Shown in pieces: positions 42,564 through 51,806 of a stretch of 59,332 bases of DNA. The position numbers and the translations under genes are program-made. The DNA is from Myxococcales bacterium. GTDB lineage: Bacteria > Myxococcota_A > Polyangia > Polyangiales > Polyangiaceae. Location: assembly GCA_025351875.1 (NCBI GenBank), contig JANXVA010000307.1:1-59332 (forward strand). Direction: 5' to 3'. The first letter of the stretch is position 1. Every line of letters begins with the position of its first letter. The notes below the pieces were generated by a model. The model did not search any database, was not told where the DNA came from, and saw only the letters and a program-made list of their open reading frames with translations.

Positions 42564-43844
42564 TCACTTCACCGCGGGCGCCGTCTTGAGGCCGCGGCTC
42601 GGCGTGCCGTTGTTGACCGAGGGCCATCCCTTGGCCCACGAGACGCGGTCGATGAGGAGCTCGCGATGGCCAGGCTCCTTGCACTGATGAGCGCCGTTCC
42701 ACGCGTGATACACCATCCAGTCGTGGCCGCCCGTGCGGACGATCGAGTTGTGCCCAGGGCCCGAGAAGCCGCCGTTGCTGTGGAGGATCGGATCGCCTTT
42801 CTTGCGGAACGGACCGAGCGGTGAGCGCGCCCGCGCGACGCCCACGCCGTACGTGCCGTTGCAGTAGCGGTAGCCGCTGTAGAACATGAAGTAGTAGCTG
42901 CCGCGGCCGATCACGAACGGCGCCTCGACGACGTCACCCTCCCAGCGGAGCGTGTTCTCCAGCAGGCGATGGCGCTTGCCGATGAAGCTCACGCCGTCCG
43001 GCCCCAGCTCCTGACCGTAGAGGATCGTCTTGTGCTGCGGCGAGAGCGCGTTGCCCTCGGTCTTGTAATAGAGAAAATGTCGTCCCTTCGCGTCGGTGTA
43101 CTCGTTGGGATCGATGAGGCCGACGCCGGCGTCGCAGACCAGCGGGCGGCCGAGGTCGGTCCACGGGCCGGTGGCGGCCGTGCCGCGCGCGGCGCCGATG
43201 CACATCTTTCCGTGCTTCGGCGAGAAGGCCGCGAAGTACGCGACGAAGGCCGCGCCGACGTGGTGGATCTCGGGCGCCCAGAAGTTCGTGCTCGCCCACT
43301 TCGGACGGTCCTTCGTGCCGAAGATGTGTCCCGAGGGCTTCCAGTGAACGAGGTCGGGCGACGAGAAGGTCGGGAATCCGCCGCCGGTACATGCAGCGAT
43401 GAACACGGCGCCGTCGCGGATGACACCCGGGTCGGCGCAGTTTCCGAACACCGAGTTCTGGAACGTCCCGGCCGGGTGGGTCACGCCGAGGAACGACAGG
43501 TCTTCGCTCGCGGTGCTGGTCGTGCCGCCGGCGAGCCCGGAAGAACCGGGAGGAGAATCGGCGATCGCGGAGGTCTCCTTCTCGTCGTCGACGTCGTCGG
43601 CGGCGGACTCCGGCACGTCGTCCGTCTCGTCGAGCTCCGCCGGCGGGTCCGACCTGTCCTCCGCCTTGCTCGCGTCGTCGAGGACGGCGGGCGCCGTGTC
43701 GTCGGTCGAGAGCGCGGACCACGTCGACTCCGAGAAGTCGTCGCCCTGGTCGTCGGTCGGCGACGCGCAGCCGGGAGCGGCGACCGTGAGCGCCGCTGCG
43801 GTGATGCCGAGCGCCGCGACCTTGCCGAGCCGAGAGAAGTGCAT
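42564..43844 (-). CDS. GH43-like glycoside hydrolase lipoprotein
   Basis: MHFSRLGKVAALGITAAALT ends in the lipobox APGC, placing the enzyme on a membrane surface. A 90-residue acidic Asp/Glu/Ser linker follows. The catalytic part (about residues 110-426) has the five-bladed propeller landmarks of family 43: the base Asp in NCADPGVIRDG, the central Asp in GLIDPNEYTDAKG, and the acid Glu in DVVEAPFVIGRGSYYFMFYSG. SPLGPFRKKGDPIL and GPGHNSIVRTGGHDWMVYH are also typical. Family 43 acts on arabinan or xylan side chains; the exact substrate cannot be read. It converges on the fumarase gene with a 21-bp gap. Confidence 0.9.
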   Translation of the reverse strand: MHFSRLGKVAALGITAAALTVAAPGCASPTDDQGDDFSESTWSALSTDDTAPAVLDDASKAEDRSDPPAELDETDDVPESAADDVDDEKETSAIADSPPGSSGLAGGTTSTASEDLSFLGVTHPAGTFQNSVFGNCADPGVIRDGAVFIAACTGGGFPTFSSPDLVHWKPSGHIFGTKDRPKWASTNFWAPEIHHVGAAFVAYFAAFSPKHGKMCIGAARGTAATGPWTDLGRPLVCDAGVGLIDPNEYTDAKGRHFLYYKTEGNALSPQHKTILYGQELGPDGVSFIGKRHRLLENTLRWEGDVVEAPFVIGRGSYYFMFYSGYRYCNGTYGVGVARARSPLGPFRKKGDPILHSNGGFSGPGHNSIVRTGGHDWMVYHAWNGAHQCKEPGHRELLIDRVSWAKGWPSVNNGTPSRGLKTAPAVK

Positions 43845-44009
43845 GTCCGTGCCAGCTGCAGCCCACGTGCCCGCTGTCCCTGCTGCGCGAACCGACCTGG
43901 ACTTGCGCAATTCGCGCCGCGACGTGCTCGTTCCGCGATTCGCCCTGCGCGCGCCAGGATGTCAGCGGATCGTCGCGGTCGGGGAGCCCGGATCACACGA
44001 GCTATGCGC

Positions 44010-45500
44010 TCAGAGGAAGCTCGGCGCGGCGGTGGGCGTCGGGCTCGGGCCGTTCGAACGGTTCGCGCCGGCGTCCTTGCGGCCTCCGCTCGAGGTCGAC
44101 GCGGGCGCAGTGACCCGCCCGGCCGTCCCTGTGGAAGGCGGGACGGCCTGGAGTACGGGTCCGCTCGATGCGACGGGCGGCGGAGGCTCTGCGCTCGGGT
44201 TCGTCGCGGCCTGGGTGGTCGCCGCGGCGTCGGAGGAGGTCGCGGGGGTGACACCTCGCTGCCGCGTCGAGAGCACGATGAGGACGACCCCCGCTGCACC
44301 CACGAGCCCCGTGACGATGGCGAACACCAGGACGAAGCGCGCCCACGTTCGCCGCCGGGAGCTCGAAGGCGCGACCGATGCCGGCGCCAGCGTCGGCGCG
44401 GGTGTCGGTGGCGACGGACCTCGTAGCTCGTGCGGCGGCGGACCGTGAATCGCCCTCGCGGCCGCCGACGCGGCCTCGAGCGCGCCAGGCCGCGAGTTCA
44501 TCGGAATCGTGTGCTTCGAGATCGCGCTCTGGAGCGCCGCCGACTTCGAGCGTGAGCCCGTCTGGCCGACCGCCACCTGCTCGCCGATGGCGGCTCCGAG
44601 GGTTCCAGGCGGCGCGAACGGATAGAGCGCGCTGATCACGTCACGGATGTTGCTGGGCCGACGCGCGGGATCGCGCTGGAGCATCGTCCGCACGATGTTG
44701 GCAAACGCTTCGGGCACCTGGGCGAACCCGCGGAGGTCCGGCGGATCCTGGCCGACGATCGCCGCGGCGATCTGGTGAGAGTGCCCTGTCCACGGGGCGC
44801 GTCCGGCCACGAGCTCGTAGAGGATGACGCCGAGCGACCAGATGTCGGCGCGCGTGTCGACATTGGGCTGCGCACGCACTTGCTCGGGCGACATGTAGAG
44901 GACGGTGCCCATGACGGCGCCGGCTCCCGTCAGCCGCGTGGACTCGCCGACGATCTTGGAGATCCCGAAGTCGAGGACCTTGATCACGCAGGTCTCGTCG
45001 TCGTTGCCGTCCCGTTCGCGCGCGACGAACAGGTTTGCCGGCTTGAGGTCGCGGTGGACGATGCCCATGCCGTGCGCTTCGACCATGCCCGCGCAGGCCT
45101 GCAGCACGTAGTCCACCGCCTCGCCGAGCGGCAGGCGTTCGCGCGCCTGGAGCTCCGCGTCGAGGTCTCGACCTTCGAGGAACTCCATCACGATGTACGG
45201 AACGCCCCCCGGCGTGGTGTCGACGTCCATCACGCGCGCGACGTGCTTGGTCCGCAGCCGCGCGACGGCTCGCGCCTCGCGCTCGAACCGCGAGACGAGC
45301 TCGGGGTCGCGCGCAAAGTCCGGCGTGAGCATCTTGATCGCGACGCGCTGCTGGAGGCGCTGGTGCTTCGCCTCGTAGACGAACGCCATTCCTCCCTCGC
45401 CGAGGAGCCCGACGATCTCGTACTTGCCGTTCAGGGTCGTCCCGATGTGCGGCAGGCCCTCCTCGTGGAGCGGCCGGCCGGGGGGTCCCTCCGGATACAT
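44010..45500 (-). CDS. Transmembrane Ser/Thr protein kinase
   Basis: The kinase domain (about residues 25-285) is complete. It has the Gly loop LLGEGGMAFVYEA, the Lys in VAIKMLTP, the HRD-type loop GIVHRDLKPANLF, the DFG in IKVLDFGISKI and YMSPEQ. A linker with Thr and Ser sites leads to a single membrane helix (FVLVFAIVTGLVGAAGVVLIV) and an Ala/Pro/Ser-rich external tail without a recognised sensor. The ATG at 45500 follows a good -10 box; the frame is open far upstream but only as antisense of the neighbouring kinase gene. The two kinase genes face away from each other across 111 bp and may be co-controlled. Confidence 0.95.
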   Translation of the reverse strand: MYPEGPPGRPLHEEGLPHIGTTLNGKYEIVGLLGEGGMAFVYEAKHQRLQQRVAIKMLTPDFARDPELVSRFEREARAVARLRTKHVARVMDVDTTPGGVPYIVMEFLEGRDLDAELQARERLPLGEAVDYVLQACAGMVEAHGMGIVHRDLKPANLFVARERDGNDDETCVIKVLDFGISKIVGESTRLTGAGAVMGTVLYMSPEQVRAQPNVDTRADIWSLGVILYELVAGRAPWTGHSHQIAAAIVGQDPPDLRGFAQVPEAFANIVRTMLQRDPARRPSNIRDVISALYPFAPPGTLGAAIGEQVAVGQTGSRSKSAALQSAISKHTIPMNSRPGALEAASAAARAIHGPPPHELRGPSPPTPAPTLAPASVAPSSSRRRTWARFVLVFAIVTGLVGAAGVVLIVLSTRQRGVTPATSSDAAATTQAATNPSAEPPPPVASSGPVLQAVPPSTGTAGRVTAPASTSSGGRKDAGANRSNGPSPTPTAAPSFL

Positions 45501-45507
45501 GGCCCCT

Positions 45508-45513
45508 AGACTA
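45508..45513 (-). promoter_or_regulatory. Putative -10 box TAGTCT before kinase gene
   Basis: On the minus strand TAGTCT ends 7 nt before the ATG at 45500. Confidence 0.45.
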
Positions 45514-45595
45514 GCCTGCCTGCAAGGCGTGGCGCGAGGTTGCGCTCGGGTGAGCGTCCTCAAATCTGCGCAGACCCGAGGTCGAGGCCTCCTGC

Positions 45596-45601
45596 TAGAC
45601 T
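45596..45601 (+). promoter_or_regulatory. Putative -10 box TAGACT before the second kinase gene
   Basis: TAGACT ends 10 nt before the GTG at 45612, which supports that start. Confidence 0.4.
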
Positions 45602-45611
45602 CCCCGGCGAC

Positions 45612-47168
45612 GTGGCTTCTGTCCTCATCGCGCGCTTCGACGGAGCCAAGCAGATGGCCCCGGTGGTGCGGGCCGCGCTGCACGGTGAGATCGCTTACGT
45701 CGCGCTCCCCGAGCCGCCTCCGGGCGGGCGAAACGTCCTCCAGCTGTTCCTCGCGGGCGAGCTGACGAGCGCCGTGAGCGCCGAGCTGGTGGGGTCGGGT
45801 CGCGACGGCGCGTATCCGATGCGCCTGCGCCTCCTCGACGAGGCCCACGCCCCCGAGCTCGAGCGCCTCGCGACGGCCGACGCAGCACCGCCGCCCAAGG
45901 AGGTCTTCTACGACAACGACCTCACGCTCCAAAGCGTCGGCGCGGAGTCGATCGACAGAACACTTCCGAGCGGTCGGCTGGCTAGCAAGGGCTCGGCTCC
46001 ACCCGGACGCGGGAGCCGCATGCCGTCGCCTCTCGGGTCGGTGGTCCCGTCGCCGCTGGGCTCGGTAGCGCCCGAGGAGCTCGTGGTCCGCGGGACCGTG
46101 GCAGTCGGTCAGGCGACGGGCGCGGAGCGCGAGTCGGAGGCCGACGACCCGACGCTCGCCGTCCGGCGCGCCGCCGCGGGCTCTTCCCGGAAGTCCGTGC
46201 GCGAGCAGGCATTTTATGACGACGACGAGTCGCAAACGCTGACCGGAAGCACGCGTCTGCCGGGCGTGACCCCTGAGGTCTCGTGGAACGTGCGCATCGC
46301 GCCGACCACCAAGGACCCCATGTGTGGTCGCACCATCGGCGGCGGAAAGTACATCCTCGACTCCGTGATCGGCACCGGCGCCATCGGGATCGTGTTCAAG
46401 GCGTCTCATCGCGACCTCGGTCGCACCGTCGCCATCAAGGTCCTGAATCCGCGATACCAGGGGAACGCCGATCTCCTGGCGGTCTTCCGGACCGAGGCGC
46501 GCGCGGCCAGTCAGCTCGAGCACCCCAACGTCGCGCGCGTGTACGACTTCGGGCAAGAGTCCGACGGCCTCGTCTACATCGTCATGGAGTACCTGTCGGG
46601 CTACACGCTCGGCAGCGTCGTCGCGGCGCGCCGCAAGCTCACGCCCGCGCGCGCCGTCGATCTCATGATTCAGGTGTGTGCCGGTCTGTCGGCCGCCCAC
46701 GATCGCGGCATCGTTCATCGCGACGTGAAGCCCGACAACATCGTCCTCGTACCCGCGCAAGATGACGAGGGGCAGCCCGTCGAGATCGTGAAGGTGTGTG
46801 ACTTCGGAATCGCAGCCCTCGCCACGACGCAGGGCGACGAAGGCCCGGTCGCCGGGACGCCCCACTACATGGCCCCCGAGCAGACCACAGGCCTGTCGCC
46901 GAAGCCGTCCGCCGACGTCTACGGCTGTGGCGTCGTCCTCTACGAAATGCTCACCGGCGAGGTGCCCTTCTCCGATGAGCAGGCCTACCGGATCCTCATG
47001 AAGCATCGGAACGAGGCGCCTCGTCCGCCGACCCTGCTCGAGCCGAACATCTCCGCGGAGCTCGAGCTCGTGGTGCTGAAGTGCCTGGAAAAAGCGCCCG
47101 AGCGCCGTTACCAGTCCGCGCGCGAGCTGCGCGTCGGGCTGCGCAAGGTGCCCGACATCAGGGCCTGA
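45612..47168 (+). CDS. Soluble Ser/Thr kinase with N-terminal beta-domain
   Basis: The GTG start gives ASVLIARFDGAKQMAPVVRA. The first 85 residues form a beta-rich domain (LPEPPPGGRNVLQLFLAGEL, GAYPMRLRLLDEA) reminiscent of a PilZ barrel but lacking its Arg motif. A 150-residue low-complexity region follows, with tandem PSPLGSV repeats and acidic FYDDDE segments. The kinase (about 245-510) has GTGAIGIVFKA, VAIKVLNP, GIVHRDVKPDNIV, VCDFGIAAL and YMAPEQ. It ends close to the catalytic domain with no membrane helix, so it is a cytoplasmic kinase. The Cys-rich lipoprotein gene follows after 29 bp. Confidence 0.9.
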   Translation: MASVLIARFDGAKQMAPVVRAALHGEIAYVALPEPPPGGRNVLQLFLAGELTSAVSAELVGSGRDGAYPMRLRLLDEAHAPELERLATADAAPPPKEVFYDNDLTLQSVGAESIDRTLPSGRLASKGSAPPGRGSRMPSPLGSVVPSPLGSVAPEELVVRGTVAVGQATGAERESEADDPTLAVRRAAAGSSRKSVREQAFYDDDESQTLTGSTRLPGVTPEVSWNVRIAPTTKDPMCGRTIGGGKYILDSVIGTGAIGIVFKASHRDLGRTVAIKVLNPRYQGNADLLAVFRTEARAASQLEHPNVARVYDFGQESDGLVYIVMEYLSGYTLGSVVAARRKLTPARAVDLMIQVCAGLSAAHDRGIVHRDVKPDNIVLVPAQDDEGQPVEIVKVCDFGIAALATTQGDEGPVAGTPHYMAPEQTTGLSPKPSADVYGCGVVLYEMLTGEVPFSDEQAYRILMKHRNEAPRPPTLLEPNISAELELVVLKCLEKAPERRYQSARELRVGLRKVPDIRA

Positions 47169-47183
47169 AGCCTCCGCCCGCGC

Positions 47184-47189
47184 TATGCT
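47184..47189 (+). promoter_or_regulatory. Putative -10 box TATGCT before Cys-rich lipoprotein
   Basis: TATGCT ends 8 nt before the ATG at 47198. Confidence 0.4.
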
Positions 47190-47197
47190 GAGCGTGC

Positions 47198-48262
47198 ATG
47201 CGAGGTTTGCGCGCGACAATCGGCATCACGTGCCTCGCCGGCGCGGGCATCGCGTCCCTCGTGCTCGTGGAATGCGCGCAGCCCACGCAGATCGTCATCG
47301 AGGTCTACAGCGACGCGTGCCCAGGCACGAAGGCTCAGGCGATCAACCAGACGGGTATTGCCGTCGGCCATGCCGACTCGATCGACAACAAGCCGCCTTC
47401 GGCGTTGCGGAACGGCTGCGAGCGCGCGCCTGGCGTCGGTACGCTCACGATCTATCCGAGCGGTAACAACGACGAGGAGGTCGCGATCAAGGTCGTGGCC
47501 GGTGTCGACACGAAGCCCGACCTCTGTCTCGCGCCGGGCTATGCAGGATGCATCGCGCATCGTCGTGTCACGCGCTTCGTTCCGCACACGACGCAGCGCG
47601 TGATCGTGCGCCTCTCGCTCGCGTGTCTGAACCGCACCTGCGCCACGGGCAAGACCTGCGACAACGGCGTGTGCAAGGACGAGCGGGATCTCCTCCCCGA
47701 CGGCGGCACGCGTCCCGACGCCGAGACGCAGGAAGCCGGGAGCTCGTTGGATGCGGGCGTGGTCGACGCCGCGCCCGTCGACCCGTGCACGGGCTGCAAG
47801 GGCGACTGCACCAACGGCACCACCTGCAACGTGGACTGCGACACCGTCGCGTGCGGGACCGGCAACCTCTGCGCCCCGACGCTGCCGTGCTCGATCACGT
47901 GTCCGAAGACCGGCAAGTGCAACGACATCACGTGCACGACGAGCGCCAAGTGCAGCGTGCATTGCGGGAACGAGGCGACCTCGTGCGGTCAGGTCACGTG
48001 CAACGCGGGTGAGTGTGACGTCCACTGCGATGGCACCGACTCGTGCGACGGCGACGGCGGCATCCGCCTCGATGCGGGCACCACGGGGAAGCTCGCCTGC
48101 AAGGGCGACAACGCGTGCAGCTTCGCGTCGTGCAACGCGCAGACGTGTCAGCTCTCGTGCGACCCGCTTGGCGGACCGAAGTCCGCGTGCCCGGATGCGG
48201 CCAGCCGCCCGTGCACCCCCACCGCTGCCTGCGCCGACTGGAACAACCCGTCGGGGCCGTGA
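47198..48262 (+). CDS. Cys-rich lipoprotein
   Basis: A signal peptide (GLRATIGITCLAGAGIASLV) ends in a lipobox-like LVEC. Residues 25-150 form a beta-rich domain (IVIEVYSDACPGTKAQAINQ, RVTRFVPHTTQRVIVRL). The C-terminal 200 residues contain over thirty Cys in short repeating spacings such as CNVDCDTVACGTGNLC, CNDITCTTSAKCSVHCG and CDVHCDGTDSCDGDGG. This points to a disulfide-stabilised extracellular domain; Cys-rich lipoproteins of this kind are common in Polyangiales. No specific family or ligand is recognised. It lies between two kinase genes but no functional link is proven. Confidence 0.82.
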   Translation: MRGLRATIGITCLAGAGIASLVLVECAQPTQIVIEVYSDACPGTKAQAINQTGIAVGHADSIDNKPPSALRNGCERAPGVGTLTIYPSGNNDEEVAIKVVAGVDTKPDLCLAPGYAGCIAHRRVTRFVPHTTQRVIVRLSLACLNRTCATGKTCDNGVCKDERDLLPDGGTRPDAETQEAGSSLDAGVVDAAPVDPCTGCKGDCTNGTTCNVDCDTVACGTGNLCAPTLPCSITCPKTGKCNDITCTTSAKCSVHCGNEATSCGQVTCNAGECDVHCDGTDSCDGDGGIRLDAGTTGKLACKGDNACSFASCNAQTCQLSCDPLGGPKSACPDAASRPCTPTAACADWNNPSGP

Positions 48263-48269
48263 CCAATGA

Positions 48270-49223
48270 TCAGGGGCCTGAAACGCTCCCTGGGCTGAAG
48301 CTTCCGGTGCTGTGCGGCTTCTCGGTGGTCAGCACGATCGCCGTCGCGACGCCGCCGGCGATCACGACGCCGATGCCCGTCCAGAACCACCATTTGCTCG
48401 CGATGCCAGGCGTCGACTTCATCTCGAGCTCGACGTCGCGTCGGTCCCCGAGCGCGAGCGTCATCGGCACGCGCTGCTCGTAGAAGCCGTCGCCGCGCGC
48501 GACGAGCTCGTGCGACCCCGGCGTCGCCCGCACCTGGAGCGGGGCTCGGCCGAGGGCCTTTCCGTCGAAGAGGACGTCGACGCTAGGCGTGGTGCGCACG
48601 ACGACGAGCGCGTCCCGTTTTTTCGGGGTCAGGTTCGCCTCGACGACGACCACTGCGCCTGCCGACAGCTCGACGTCGCGGCGGAACGTCTCGTAGCCTT
48701 CGGCGTCGACCTCGACGCTCGCGGAGCCGGCGCGAGTCGAGAGGCGCTTCTCGATGTTGATGATGCCCTCGTCCTTCTGCCGGACGAGCAGACGTGCCGC
48801 CGGCGCATTCGTCCGCACGACGAGGGTCGCGATGCGACCGCGGAGGTCGGTGATGAGATCCTTCAGCCCGGGGACGCGCGCGCGCACAGCGGGGCCCGCG
48901 TCGCGCTCGAAGGTCTCGAGCTTCTCGAGCGCAGTCGGGTAGTCCCCGAGCGCCTCGAACGCGCGGCCCTGGTTGTAGAGCAGCGCGGGGTCGCTCGAGA
49001 GCTCGTACGCGCGCTGGTAGAGGACAACGGCGTCCGCATAGCGGTCCTGGTCCATGAGCACGTCGGCGGCGCTCTTCAGGTGGGCCGCCTCGGTCTTCAC
49101 CGGCTCGGCGGTCTTGGAAGTGGCGGGCTTGCGGCCCTGCGCGTGCGCATCACCGCCACCTGCTGCAGCGGCGAGCAGGAGCGGCAGGAAGACGAGCGTC
49201 GTGACGAACCGTGCCACGTTCAT
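48270..49223 (-). CDS. TPR and PEGA-domain membrane protein
   Basis: A signal peptide (MNVARFVTTLVFLPLLLAAA) is followed by TPR repeats (ADVLMDQDRYADAVVLYQRA, ALLYNQGRAFEALGDYPTAL, residues 45-115). Two PEGA-type beta domains come next (about 135-190 and 195-250; e.g. LGRAPLQVRATPGSHELVA). A C-terminal membrane helix (WWFWTGIGVVIAGGVATAI) anchors it. The TPR/PEGA part should face the periplasm. Its ATG overlaps the stop of the upstream kinase gene by four bases (ATGA), so the pair are probably made together, with this protein acting as a partner or sensor of the kinase. Confidence 0.88.
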   Translation of the reverse strand: MNVARFVTTLVFLPLLLAAAAGGGDAHAQGRKPATSKTAEPVKTEAAHLKSAADVLMDQDRYADAVVLYQRAYELSSDPALLYNQGRAFEALGDYPTALEKLETFERDAGPAVRARVPGLKDLITDLRGRIATLVVRTNAPAARLLVRQKDEGIINIEKRLSTRAGSASVEVDAEGYETFRRDVELSAGAVVVVEANLTPKKRDALVVVRTTPSVDVLFDGKALGRAPLQVRATPGSHELVARGDGFYEQRVPMTLALGDRRDVELEMKSTPGIASKWWFWTGIGVVIAGGVATAIVLTTEKPHSTGSFSPGSVSGP

Positions 49224-50659
49224 ATGTGCTTCGGAAGGCGAGGCTCGGCGGTCGGCGGTGGCGGCGGAGGCGGCGCGGCGGTCGCACGCGCGCCGGTTGG
49301 ACGAGGTCGCGGCGGCTTCGCCTTCGCCGAGCTCGAGGCCGAGGGCACTGCGCTCGGATCTCCACCGATGCTGCTCGGGCTCGCCGAGGGATCGGGCGGT
49401 GGGGGCAGCGCGACGAGCGACGCAGCCCCCGAAGGGGCCGCGCTCGGGAGGAGCGTCGCGGTCGGAAACGCCGTCGCCGCGGCGGAAAGGGCTGGTGCGG
49501 CGGTCACGACCACGACCGCGGGCTTGTGCCACGGAGTGAACGACGTCACCAGGCCTCGGTTGTAAAGGATGCCCGCGCCCGCACCGAGGAGTGTCACGGT
49601 GACGGCCACGAGCACCCACGCCTTGCCGCGACCGCGGCGCTCGGGCTTCGTCTCCCACGATGCATGCGTGCGCTGGTCGCGCATCATCTCCGGCGGCACG
49701 GAGGCAGAGGCGCCCGAGCGTGCTGCACGACGTGGGACCGATTGCGGGGGCAGCTTCGCGATCACCGAGGTGATGGGCTCGAACTCGCTGTAGCCCGCGA
49801 GCTCGGCGCGCAGCTCGTCGGCGCTCTGGAAGCGAAGAGCGGGGTCCTTGTGGAGGGCCTTCATCACCGTCGCGACGAGCGATGGCGGGAGGTCGGGCAC
49901 GAGCGCGGTCGGTGGGCGCACGGGGTCGCTCACGATCTGCGCGATCACCGAGCGCGCGTCCCCGTGAAACGGCGTGCGCCCCGTCAGCAGCTCGTAGAGG
50001 ATGACGCCGAGCGACCAGAGATCACTGCGGTGGTCGACCTTCGACGCCGAGCGGATCTGCTCGGGGGACATGTAGTCGACGGTCCCGAACACCGCGTCGG
50101 GCGCGGTGAGCCGCCGTGCGCTGTCGGAGATGTCCTTGGCGATACCGAAGTCGAGGATCTTGAGGAGCTTGCGATCCGTGAGCTCACCGAGATCGGTGAG
50201 GAACAGGTTCTCCGGCTTGAGATCGCGATGCACGATGCCGAGCGCGTGCGCCTCGGCGATACCCGCACATGCCTGCCGGACGTAGTCGACGGCGAGGTCG
50301 ATGGGGAGACGGCCGGTCCTCGCGAGCTCGTTCCCCAGGTCGTTTCCGACCAGCAGCTCCATCGTGATGTAGGGCTGTCCGGTGGGGAGCCAGTCCACGT
50401 CGAAGACGCGCGCGACGTTCGGGCTTCGCAGCTGCGCCGCCGCTCGCGCCTCGCTCTCGAAGCGGGCCACGCAGCCCGCGTCGTCGGCGAGCTCGGGCTT
50501 CAGTACCTTGAGCGCGAGCCCCTGACGCAAGCCGACGTGCTCGGCCTCGTAGACCGTGCACATCCCGCCTTCGCCGAGGCGCCGGAGAAGGAGGTACTTA
50601 CCCGCGATGGTCAGCCCTTCGAGGGTCGACGGCGGCGGCTGCTGTGAGTTCGAGCCCAC
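49220..50659 (-). CDS. Transmembrane Ser/Thr protein kinase
   Basis: The catalytic domain (about residues 20-285) has RLGEGGMCTVYEA, the invariant Lys in LALKVLKPE, GIVHRDLKPENLF, LKILDFGIAKD, YMSPEQ and SLGVILYELLTG. After a 60-residue linker a membrane helix (AWVLVAVTVTLLGAGAGIL) leads to a tail of Pro, Ala and Ser that ends in a Pro run; no sensor fold is seen. The GTG start follows a TAGCCT box. It is coupled to the TPR/PEGA gene by a four-base overlap and is divergent from the ferritin-like gene. Confidence 0.95.
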   Translation of the reverse strand: MGSNSQQPPPSTLEGLTIAGKYLLLRRLGEGGMCTVYEAEHVGLRQGLALKVLKPELADDAGCVARFESEARAAAQLRSPNVARVFDVDWLPTGQPYITMELLVGNDLGNELARTGRLPIDLAVDYVRQACAGIAEAHALGIVHRDLKPENLFLTDLGELTDRKLLKILDFGIAKDISDSARRLTAPDAVFGTVDYMSPEQIRSASKVDHRSDLWSLGVILYELLTGRTPFHGDARSVIAQIVSDPVRPPTALVPDLPPSLVATVMKALHKDPALRFQSADELRAELAGYSEFEPITSVIAKLPPQSVPRRAARSGASASVPPEMMRDQRTHASWETKPERRGRGKAWVLVAVTVTLLGAGAGILYNRGLVTSFTPWHKPAVVVVTAAPALSAAATAFPTATLLPSAAPSGAASLVALPPPPDPSASPSSIGGDPSAVPSASSSAKAKPPRPRPTGARATAAPPPPPPPTAEPRLPKHI

Positions 50660-50668
50660 CTCTTCGAA

Positions 50669-50674
50669 AGGCTA
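50669..50674 (-). promoter_or_regulatory. Putative -10 box TAGCCT before kinase-PEGA operon
   Basis: On the minus strand TAGCCT ends 9 nt before the GTG at 50659; GAAGAG lies directly before the start. Confidence 0.45.
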
Positions 50675-50823
50675 GCTCCGCCTGCCTGATCTGCACAGAG
50701 AGATGGGTCTCGTGTGAGCGCATGTCAGACTGGCTCGCGCCGAAAGCCCGCCGAAGGTCGAGCTTGCGTCGCCCGTGACCGGGAGCGGCCGCGTGGTGGC
50801 CCGCGCCCTGCAGCGAGGTCGAC

Positions 50824-51672
50824 GTGTCGCTCCACCCGCCCGGCTTGCTCGACATGAGTCGCTCCTTCATGCCGGAAGCTCTGGCGGGGATGGCTCCGTT
50901 GCGGCTGCTCGACGCGGCGGAGCGCCGCCACCTCAACCAGATCCGGGCGTGCGGCTACCTGCGTCTCTTCGACGTGTTCGAGCGAGTGCTCGTCACCGTC
51001 GCGCGCGAGCGTGCAAGGCTCGACCTCGAGACGCGCGAGGTGCTGGAGCCGATCCTCAGGCTCGACTGCTTCGACCACCACGAGCTGTTCGTATCGTTCG
51101 AGTCAGAGCTCGCTCTCGCTTTTCCGGTCCGCCCGCGGTTCATCGACGAACCTCCCGATTACCAGCAGACGCTCACGCACGCGACGCCGCTCTCGCTGCT
51201 GGTGCTCGCGCTTCATTTCAAGCTCGTCACGCAACAGCACTACCTCGCATGTCTGCGCGGGGACGAGGCGCTCGAACCACACTTCGTCCGGTTGCTCAGG
51301 GACCACTGGACGATGGAGTGCGGGGCGACGCGAACGTCAAGCTCGGCTCTCGCGATCCAGGAGGCGCTGGCGAACGCGCTGCGTGGACGCGTTCCTTCGG
51401 CGCTACGCGACTACCGCCTCCTCGTCTTCGCGTGCGACGACGTCCTGCGTCGCCAGGCCGAGCTCGACGTCGATACGTTCGCGCGCGTGCGCTCGAAGCC
51501 GCTCGCTGCTTCGGATCGCGCGGCGGTGGTAGAGGCCCAGATCGCCGCCCACCGAAAGACCTTCCTCACCGTGGGGATCGCGAACGTGGCCTTCGTCTAC
51601 GCGATGCGGAACCTGGGGCCGACTGCGCCGGCGATGCTCGCGGGCATCGTCTCCGCGCTCGCTTCGCGCTGA
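50824..51672 (+). CDS. Ferritin-like helical protein (tentative)
   Basis: The 282-residue product is all alpha-helical with no signal peptide. The order ERRHLNQIRACGYLRLFDVF, a second helix with HHELFVSFESELALAF, and LALHFKLVTQQHYLACLRGD resembles ferritin-like diiron proteins in which Glu and His from four helices bind metal. Candidate ligands are Glu and His residues in these helices, but the typical ExxH pairs are not all clear. The start (GTG at 50824) is uncertain; ATG at 50854 also fits. It lies between a divergent kinase gene and an NtrC-type regulator. Confidence 0.6.
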   Translation: MSLHPPGLLDMSRSFMPEALAGMAPLRLLDAAERRHLNQIRACGYLRLFDVFERVLVTVARERARLDLETREVLEPILRLDCFDHHELFVSFESELALAFPVRPRFIDEPPDYQQTLTHATPLSLLVLALHFKLVTQQHYLACLRGDEALEPHFVRLLRDHWTMECGATRTSSSALAIQEALANALRGRVPSALRDYRLLVFACDDVLRRQAELDVDTFARVRSKPLAASDRAAVVEAQIAAHRKTFLTVGIANVAFVYAMRNLGPTAPAMLAGIVSALASR

Positions 51673-51806
51673 CGTTGGCAAGCGTGGCGCTCGCGCCAGG
51701 TGTGCGCCGGCGCCCCAAGTCGTGACAAATTGCGACGCGACGCCCAGTGGGCACGCCTCCAAGCGCGGCATTCAAGCGGCATGCGATCTGCAGCGTGAGC
51801 TCCGCC

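Noticed and set aside
45973..46070. PSPLGSV tandem repeats as a mobile or recombination site
   Set aside because: They are only two imperfect copies inside a low-complexity linker of the kinase gene.
45501..47219. Minus-strand extension upstream of the kinase at 44010-45500
   Set aside because: It is antisense of the neighbouring kinase gene and the kinase fold begins just after the ATG at 45500.
51684..51700. TGGCGC-TC-GCGCCA palindrome as terminator or operator before the NtrC gene
   Set aside because: Such short GC palindromes are common at this base composition; there is no T-run and no second copy.
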